Source: Gemmatimonadota bacterium
Lineage (GTDB): Bacteria; GCA-2686955
Direction of reading: 5' to 3'
DNA length: 11,752 nt
NCBI GenBank assembly: GCA_026991065.1
Contig: JALXCG010000741.1
Location: 1-11,752, forward strand
Shown here: positions 7,862 through 11,752 of the stretch, in pieces
Layout: each line of letters begins with the position of its first letter
Numbering within the stretch: the first letter of the stretch is position 1
The notes under the pieces: model-generated
What the model saw: the letters and a program-made list of their open reading frames with translations, nothing else
Databases searched by the model: none
What the model was told of the DNA's origin: nothing
Translations under genes and position numbers: made by a program

Positions 7862-8241
7862 CGATACAAAAACTAAGAAAATACGCAACACACCCAAGCA
7901 ATCCCGGTGACAGTGACCGCAACGGACGGCGATCCGCGCAAATGCCCCGGAGGACAGCAGCCCAAACTGGTGTGCCTACCGCGGCCCCGTCACCACGATT
8001 CCACTTTCGCGACGGATCCGGCTGCACCATCCGCATTCGTCACGGATCCCATGGATGTGACACAATTCTGTCAGGCTGCGCCACGCAGACGCGGGAACCA
8101 TGAAGGGCTCGATGGACCGTCCCGAACCAACACCACACTGGAGCCAGCGTTCAGATTGGTCCGTGTCTCGTGCCAGTTCCGAACATCGCAGTCGGAAGGC
8201 AGTGAAGCCCGCGGATTGGAATCAACCGTACTGCGGCTTGC
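7862..8241. other. Non-coding leader between the Cys-rich gene and the efflux operon, with small repeats
   Basis: No convincing gene on either strand. Visible structure: an imperfect 15-bp palindrome at 7905-7919 (CGGTGAC / GTGACCG, one mismatched pair); two 16-bp direct repeats at 8004-8019 and 8034-8049 (13 of 16 identical, sharing ACGGATCC) spaced exactly 30 bp apart; and a dyad TGACA-N6-TGTCA at 8058-8073. The stretch at 7863-7895 is AT-richer than its surroundings and is the likeliest place for the operon promoter, but I see no good -35/-10 pair. It may hold operators for an unseen metal-responsive regulator, or a long 5' leader. Confidence 0.4.
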
Positions 8242-8595
8242 TCAACTCAGCAGGGGATACCCAAAAGCCGTCAGCGCCGTGGGGGCTTCGTGGCAAGAGC
8301 AGTTCAAAAGAATCGAAGCCCAGGCGGAGGAAGAGAGATCGGAGTTCTCTGTTAAGGTGGAACTCAACGATGCCGGAACGGGCGGCGCCGGAGAACGCGG
8401 CAGCATCTGCCGAACTCCGAACCCGCCGGCCGCAGCGTCCGCCACGCACGGGTCAGACACACAATCCCCCTCATGCACACATTCGCTGCTCGTCACACAC
8501 TCCATGCACGGATGCGCCACCACCCCCGTCGTGCAGAGCACGGGGAGCAGCAGGAATGTCCACAGCAGTATCAGAAAAAGGGAAAGGTGCCTCAT
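8242..8595 (-). CDS. Small secreted Cys-rich protein (hypothetical, possible periplasmic metal binder)
   Basis: Not a family I can name. The 117-aa product begins with a clear signal peptide: MRH, a long Leu/Phe-rich core to about residue 20, and a probable signal-peptidase-I cut after GVVA near residue 27. The Cys before the cut lacks a proper lipobox (Leu precedes it). The mature protein opens with closely spaced Cys: HPC, MEC, SEC, HEGDC and SDPC within about 25 residues, in the spacing C-x2-C-x5-C-x5-C-x4-C with Asp/Glu/His between. Near the C terminus is a CSCH group, and the middle is Pro/Ser-rich. These could bind a soft metal or form disulphides. It lies upstream of the efflux operon on the same strand, which suggests a linked role in metal resistance. 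The ATG at 8595 has no Shine-Dalgarno sequence and lies about 3 bases from the predicted transcript start. Longer in-frame starts (to 8715) would run through the Hsp20 terminator and are rejected. Confidence 0.65.
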   Translation of the reverse strand: MRHLSLFLILLWTFLLLPVLCTTGVVAHPCMECVTSSECVHEGDCVSDPCVADAAAGGFGVRQMLPRSPAPPVPASLSSTLTENSDLSSSAWASILLNCSCHEAPTALTAFGYPLLS

Positions 8596-8604
8596 AAGCG
8601 TTTG

Positions 8605-8633
8605 AGTATAGTTCCAAACATCAATGCGCGCAA
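8605..8633 (-). promoter_or_regulatory. Promoter of the Cys-rich gene (sigma-70 type)
   Basis: On the minus strand, TTGCGC (8633-8628) and TATACT (8610-8605) are separated by 17 bp. The -10 matches the consensus at five of six bases and the -35 at three of six. The -10 ends nine bases before the ATG at 8595, so transcription would start about three bases upstream of the start codon and give a near-leaderless mRNA. The -35 abuts the T-tract of the upstream Hsp20 terminator. Confidence 0.5.
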
Positions 8634-8670
8634 ACAAAAAGGTGCCCGATCCGGCCAGGGATCGGGCACC
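8631..8670 (-). terminator. Intrinsic terminator of the Hsp20 operon
   Basis: GGTGCCCGATCC (8641-8652) and GGATCGGGCACC (8659-8670) form a perfect 12-bp GC-rich stem with a 6-base loop. On the minus strand the stem is followed by TTTTTGTTTG (8640-8631), the U-tract expected for transcription coming from the Hsp20 genes. On the plus strand no T-run follows, so it is directional. It insulates the Hsp20 pair from the Cys-rich gene and the efflux operon. Confidence 0.92.
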
Positions 8671-8732
8671 GAGTGTCGTGCATGGAGGCCGTGGAGTTGT
8701 TTTACCAGCGGTCAAAGCAGTTCATGAAGTAC

Positions 8733-9137
8733 TCACCCGCCGGACTGAATGGCGATCTTCTTCGGCAACGCGGCCTTGGACTTGGGCAGCAGGACTTTGA
8801 GCACGCCGTCGCTCATTTTGGCACCGATGTTGTCTCGATCGATGGCGGTGGAGAGGTTGAAGGAGCGCTGGTAGATCCCCGCATCATAGCCGCGATGCAG
8901 AAGTTCAGCCCCCTCGGGCTCCTTAATTTCCTGCCTTCCGGTGATGGTCAGCACTCCCTCTTCCAGCCGAATCTCCGCCCGCTCCTGATTCACACCGGGC
9001 ATATCACAAACCACCAGAATCTCCTCTTCGTGCTCATAGATATCGGTCGGCGGAATCAGGATCGGAAGATCATGGGTTGATTCGATAGCCTGCGACTCGC
9101 GCTGCTGGATAGCGGTTTCATTGCTCTTGCGACTCAT
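8733..9137 (-). CDS. hsp20: Small heat-shock protein Hsp20 (alpha-crystallin family), second gene of the pair
   Basis: ATP-independent cytoplasmic chaperone that holds unfolding proteins in oligomers. The 134-aa length is typical. The alpha-crystallin domain runs from about 30 to 120: PPTDIYEHEEEILVVCDMPGV at its start, GVLTITGR in the middle, and DGVLKVLLPK (about 110-119), the family's conserved G-x-L region. The C-terminal tail has the oligomerisation motif I-x-I as IAI (128-130). The N-terminal arm of about 25 residues is polar (Gln/Glu/Ser). ATG 9137 is preceded by AGGAGG with an 8-base spacer. It begins 15 bases after the stop of the other Hsp20 gene, so the two form one operon. The two proteins are clearly diverged from each other, which suggests hetero-oligomers or distinct clients rather than recent duplication. 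Confidence 0.95.
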   Translation of the reverse strand: MSRKSNETAIQQRESQAIESTHDLPILIPPTDIYEHEEEILVVCDMPGVNQERAEIRLEEGVLTITGRQEIKEPEGAELLHRGYDAGIYQRSFNLSTAIDRDNIGAKMSDGVLKVLLPKSKAALPKKIAIQSGG

Positions 9138-9152
9138 GATTCACACCTCCTA

Positions 9153-9572
9153 TCACGATTCAATCGCGATCCGCCGGGCTTTGCTCGCCTCGGCTCGCGG
9201 CAGTTGGAGTGCCAAGACGCCATCGGCATAACGCGCCGACACCTTCTCCGCTTCTACCTCGAACGGCAGGCGCAGAGTCCGAATGAAGGTACCGTTGCCA
9301 CGCTCAGCACGATGCACGACCGCATCTTTGGTTCCCTCGTCAGTGTCGCGCTTTCCCTGAACCGTCAACACATCACCCTTGACCGACACCTCGATATCTT
9401 CGGTCTTCAGCCCCGGGAGAAGAACTTGCACTTGAGCCCCCTCCTCGTTGCTCCACACGTTCATGGCCGGAAAGCTCTCACCACTCGCGGTGAACTCGGA
9501 GAAGAGGCTGTTCATCTCCCGCTGCAGTCGCCGCAGATCGGCGAATGGATCTCTCGCAATCGACCACAACAT
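9153..9572 (-). CDS. hsp20: Small heat-shock protein Hsp20 (alpha-crystallin family), first gene of the pair
   Basis: Same chaperone family as the downstream gene. I chose the ATG at 9572 because it gives the usual class start MLWSIARDPFADLRRLQREMN, with AAAGG about ten bases upstream. The frame stays open to 9668, but that extension lies in the predicted 5' leader and does not look like Hsp20. The product is 139 aa. The amphipathic N-terminal arm (1-25) is followed by an alpha-crystallin domain at about 37-126 (PAMNVWSNEEGAQVQVLLPGL; GDVLTVQGKR; YADGVLALQLPR) and a C-terminal I-x-I motif as IAI (135-137). It is promoter-proximal in a two-gene operon behind a sigma-54-type promoter and ended by the terminator at 8631-8670. 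Confidence 0.95.
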   Translation of the reverse strand: MLWSIARDPFADLRRLQREMNSLFSEFTASGESFPAMNVWSNEEGAQVQVLLPGLKTEDIEVSVKGDVLTVQGKRDTDEGTKDAVVHRAERGNGTFIRTLRLPFEVEAEKVSARYADGVLALQLPRAEASKARRIAIES

Positions 9573-9698
9573 TGTTCTGTACCTTTCTCTCGCAGCCGAA
9601 TTCGATTCGGGTTGATGGTTTTGCCTTTTCGGCCGGATCCCGCGCCACTGGTCGCGGAAGCCCGCCAAACCCGTTTTTTCTCTTCGCCCCTTTGTTAA
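9573..9698 (-). other. 5' leader of the Hsp20 operon (about 115 nt)
   Basis: If the sigma-54 promoter at 9699-9713 is used, the transcript starts near 9687 and has a leader of roughly 115 bases. It contains a short stem CCGAA / TTCGG (9597-9611) not far from the Shine-Dalgarno region. RNA thermometers are common in hsp20 leaders, but I see no clear pairing partner for the ribosome binding site and do not call one. Confidence 0.35.
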
Positions 9699-9713
9699 GC
9701 ATACTGCGTGCCA
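9699..9713 (-). promoter_or_regulatory. Sigma-54 (-24/-12) promoter of the Hsp20 operon
   Basis: The minus strand reads TTGGCACGCAGTATGCTT at 9714-9697. Against the RpoN consensus (TGGCAC-N5-TTGC) the -24 box is perfect, the GG-to-GC spacing of ten bases is exact, and the -12 box has one change (ATGC for TTGC). It lies about 127 bases upstream of the first Hsp20 ATG with nothing else between. Known precedent: E. coli ibpB, also an hsp20 gene, has a sigma-54 promoter. An enhancer-binding activator would be required; none is encoded in the window. Confidence 0.75.
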
Positions 9714-9951
9714 ATTCTCCCATGGCGAAATCAGATCTCATAACATCATACACAACAACAACTTGCGTCATTCAACAATTTTCGATCAGGAGACCGGGGG
9801 AGTTTTTCGCTCAACACTGCATTTTCGACAGCGCCTTGTGCGCCATAATGGCATATTGTATGACATATTGGCATCTTTTTTCCGTAGCGCGCGATCTCCA
9901 GCCACTCCACCAGCGGAGCCATCCACCTCTATTTTGCAACTCCACTCACGA
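9714..9951. other. Intergenic region between dnaE2 and the Hsp20 promoter, AT-richer, with candidate enhancer repeats
   Basis: No gene is supported here. It is visibly richer in A and T than the coding parts. At 9842-9852 is a perfect palindrome GCCAT-A-ATGGC, followed by two near-identical 10-mers TGGCATATTG (9849-9858) and TGACATATTG (9861-9870) with a 12-bp period, and a partial third copy at 9869-9877. They lie about 155-190 bp upstream of the predicted sigma-54 start, a usual distance for activator sites. A short dyad TCCACT / AGTGGA (9942-9960) overlaps the dnaE2 stop but lacks a T-run, so I do not call a terminator for dnaE2. Confidence 0.4.
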
Positions 9952-11752
9952 TCAGTGGAAATCCCGGCTTCCCGCGGAATCTGGTGCCCGGGACAACTCC
10001 GGCACCCAAAGCGACTCCGCGATCAGGTGCACCACCCCCGACTCCGCCTGGATCTTGCCCGCTACAGCCAGCAGCACAGCGGTCTTTATCACCACCGCAT
10101 GCGCTTGAAAAACACGCTTCCAAACCACCACATTGACAAACCCTGTTTCATCTTCGAGGGTCAAAAAAGTGACTCCCGCTGCGTTGCCCGGCCGCTGCCG
10201 ACAGATGACCAAACCCGCATAACGCGCGAAAGTTCCATGCCGCATTCGCCCCACGACACGAGCGGTCGGCCAGCCATGCGCCCCCAACTCCCGCCGCAGC
10301 ACACTCAATGGATGCCCCTGCACACTCAAGCGGCCGGCACGATAATCCCATTCGATGGTTTCACCGGAGTCCAATGGGCGCAACTCCGGCGGCACCTCGC
10401 CATCGGCAGCAAAGAACCAGGGCATCGCCGCCCAGTCACGCTCGTCCGGGAGAACTCTCCCCCGCCTTCCCGGGTACTGCGGTAGCGCCGCGCGCCGCGC
10501 ATGCAGCAAGCCTTTCAGAGCCCAAAGTGCCTCCCGGCGCCCAGCCTGAAGAGGCTCCAGAGCACCGGCTTCCGCCAAAAGCAGCAACTCCCCCCCGGGG
10601 ATTCGCCACCCGCGCCATACCAGATCCGCAAGATCCGGAAAGGGGCGCTCGGCGCGCAGAGCCAACAACAGTCGGCCACTCTCCCGCGCCAGCCCTTTGA
10701 TATGGCGCAATCCCAAGCGCACCGCCCACGTCCCGCGTCGTTCAACCATGCTACACGCCCACTCGCTCTGCATCACATCCACGCCCAGAACCTCCACGCC
10801 ATGCCGGCGCGCATCTTCGATCAGGGTGGCCGGTGAGTAGAAGCCGAGCGGATAAGCGTTCAACGTGGCGCACAAAAACTCCGCCGGATAGTGACACTTG
10901 ATCCAGGCGGAAGCATAACTGATCAGGGCAAAGCTGGCGGCGTGACTTTCCGGAAAGCCATACTCTCCGAAACCGCAAATCTGTTGAAAAACCCGCTCCG
11001 CGAACTCCTTTTCGATGCCGTTGTGTTGCATGCGCCGAATCAATCGCTCCCGATGCTGCTCCATCCGCCCGCTCCGCCGCCACGCCGCCATATCACGGCG
11101 CAATTGATCCGCCTCGCCGGGCGTATAGTCCGCCGCAATCATCGCCACCTTCATGACCTGCTCTTGAAAAAGTGGTACCCCAAGCGTCTTTTCCAGTACC
11201 GAGCGCAACTTTTCATGTGGGTAGACAACAGCCTCCAGCCCCTGGCGACGCCGCAGATAGGGATGCACCATGCCACCGGTAATGGGCCCCGGCCGTACAA
11301 TGCTGATCTCCACGACCAAGTCATAATAGGAACGCGGCCGCAGACGCGGCAGCATTGCCATCTGCGCACGGCTTTCGATCTGGAATACTCCAACTGTGTC
11401 GGCCTTGCGAATCATGCGATAGGTTGCCGCATCGTCCGCCGGGATGGTCGCCATGCTGTAGCTTTTTCCTCTTTGCTCAAGCAGCGCAAAAGCCCCATCC
11501 AACTGCGCCAGCGCTCCCAACCCCAGAAGATCCACCTTAAACAACCCCAGGGCTTCGATATCCTCTTTGTCCCACTGGATGACCGTGCGCCCCTCCATGG
11601 TCGCGTTCTCGATCGGCACCAACTCTTCGACCGGCTCCCGCCCCAGGAGAAAACCACCGGGATGAATCGAAAGATGGCGCGGGAAATCGATCACCTCCTC
11701 CACCCGATCCGCCAGGTGACGATGAATTTCGTGGCCGGGATCCAACCCGGCC
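9952..11752 (-). CDS. dnaE2: Error-prone DNA polymerase III alpha subunit DnaE2 (ImuC), C-terminal part, 5'-truncated
   Basis: Translesion/mutagenic C-family DNA polymerase of the cytoplasm, usually induced by DNA damage and often working with ImuA and ImuB. The frame is open to the right edge, so the start is outside; about 599 residues are visible of a protein that is normally near 1050. DnaE2-typical segments in order: RHLSIHPGGFLL (near the edge), GLFKVDLLGLG with the third catalytic Asp at codon 11530-11532 (E. coli DnaE D555), ADTVGVFQIESRAQM, ISIVRPGPITGGMVHPYLRRR, LGVPLFQEQVMKVAM, ADQLRRDMAAWRR, and GFGEYGFPESHAASFALISYASAWIKCH. The helix-hairpin-helix part follows, and a C-terminal OB fold with GLVICRQRPG and FLTLEDETGFVNVVVW. 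The PHP domain and the first two catalytic Asp are off the window. The FGEYGFPESHAASFA and CRQRPG signatures separate it from the replicative DnaE. Whether imuA/imuB lie upstream cannot be seen. No frameshift is evident. Confidence 0.94.
   Translation of the reverse strand, partial: AGLDPGHEIHRHLADRVEEVIDFPRHLSIHPGGFLLGREPVEELVPIENATMEGRTVIQWDKEDIEALGLFKVDLLGLGALAQLDGAFALLEQRGKSYSMATIPADDAATYRMIRKADTVGVFQIESRAQMAMLPRLRPRSYYDLVVEISIVRPGPITGGMVHPYLRRRQGLEAVVYPHEKLRSVLEKTLGVPLFQEQVMKVAMIAADYTPGEADQLRRDMAAWRRSGRMEQHRERLIRRMQHNGIEKEFAERVFQQICGFGEYGFPESHAASFALISYASAWIKCHYPAEFLCATLNAYPLGFYSPATLIEDARRHGVEVLGVDVMQSEWACSMVERRGTWAVRLGLRHIKGLARESGRLLLALRAERPFPDLADLVWRGWRIPGGELLLLAEAGALEPLQAGRREALWALKGLLHARRAALPQYPGRRGRVLPDERDWAAMPWFFAADGEVPPELRPLDSGETIEWDYRAGRLSVQGHPLSVLRRELGAHGWPTARVVGRMRHGTFARYAGLVICRQRPGNAAGVTFLTLEDETGFVNVVVWKRVFQAHAVVIKTAVLLAVAGKIQAESGVVHLIAESLWVPELSRAPDSAGSRDFH

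Noticed and set aside
7827-8036. A 69-codon frame on the minus strand ending right at the outer-membrane-factor start
   Set aside because: No ribosome binding site or family resemblance was seen, and it covers the palindrome and repeats; more likely leader sequence.
7907-8605. A 232-codon open frame on the plus strand opposite the Cys-rich gene and its leader
   Set aside because: The translation is low-complexity and featureless, with no signal peptide, whereas the opposite strand gives a signal peptide, ordered Cys and a promoter.
8596-8715. N-terminal extension of the Cys-rich protein up to 8715
   Set aside because: It would read through the 12-bp terminator stem and the promoter and would place about 40 residues before an obvious signal peptide.
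9573-9771. Longer minus-strand frames upstream of the first Hsp20 ATG (to 9668, and a different frame to 9771)
   Set aside because: They cover the sigma-54 promoter region or leader, show no homology to Hsp20 arms, and the ATG at 9572 gives the normal family start.
9573-9951. CIRCE element or sigma-32 heat-shock promoter upstream of the Hsp20 pair
   Set aside because: I found neither the TTAGCACTC / GAGTGCTAA dyad nor a convincing sigma-32-like pair; the sigma-54 match is far better.
9942-9960. Dyad TCCACT / AGTGGA as a terminator of dnaE2
   Set aside because: The stem is only 6 bp, overlaps the stop codon and is not followed by a T-tract.
1-11752. tRNA, rRNA, CRISPR array, insertion sequence or attachment site
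   Set aside because: No cloverleaf, regularly spaced repeat array, transposase/integrase motif or flanking target duplication was seen.

Overview
The window is GC-rich and densely coded. It comes from a Gram-negative (diderm) bacterium: it carries the end of an Omp85-type outer-membrane barrel, a predicted lipoprotein, a three-part RND efflux system spanning both membranes, and a promoter of the sigma-54 (-24/-12) type. The combination of sigma-54, a DnaE2-type polymerase and a barrel/lipoprotein pair would fit an environmental proteobacterium or a related diderm phylum. Nothing in the sequence fixes the phylum, and I do not name one.

Layout. Left (1-2398, + strand): the C-terminal part of a BamA/TamA-like barrel protein, cut by the window edge, is translationally coupled through a GTGA overlap to a gene for a predicted outer-membrane lipoprotein. 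That lipoprotein carries motifs resembling a protein-kinase-like active site. Its end lies 3 bp from the end of the next, convergent gene. Centre-left (2402-7826, - strand): a complete heavy-metal efflux operon, transcribed right to left in the order outer-membrane factor, periplasmic adaptor, inner-membrane RND pump (CzcCBA/CusCBA type), with overlapping or near-overlapping genes. A perfect 9-bp inverted repeat sits directly on the ribosome binding site of the first gene. Upstream lies a roughly 380-bp non-coding leader with further small repeats, then a small secreted Cys-rich protein (8242-8595, - strand) that could be an accessory metal-binding protein of the pump.

Centre-right (8631-9713, - strand): two tandem small heat-shock protein (Hsp20) genes. 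They are preceded by a close match to a sigma-54 promoter and followed by a strong intrinsic terminator with a 12-bp stem. The promoter of the Cys-rich gene begins at the T-tract of that terminator. Right (9952-11752, - strand): the C-terminal portion of an error-prone DNA polymerase III alpha subunit (DnaE2/ImuC), cut by the window edge.

How the genes fit together: the pump probably exports a metal ion from the cell, and its His-rich adaptor and the neighbouring Cys-rich exported protein both look suited to periplasmic metal handling. The Hsp20 pair (protein aggregation) and DnaE2 (mutagenic DNA repair) are stress functions on separate transcription units. No metal sensor or two-component regulator is in the window. 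The items most worth a second look are the kinase-like lipoprotein coupled to a barrel, the Cys-rich protein with its apparently leaderless transcript, the sigma-54 control of the Hsp20 pair, and the operator-like palindrome at the start of the efflux operon.
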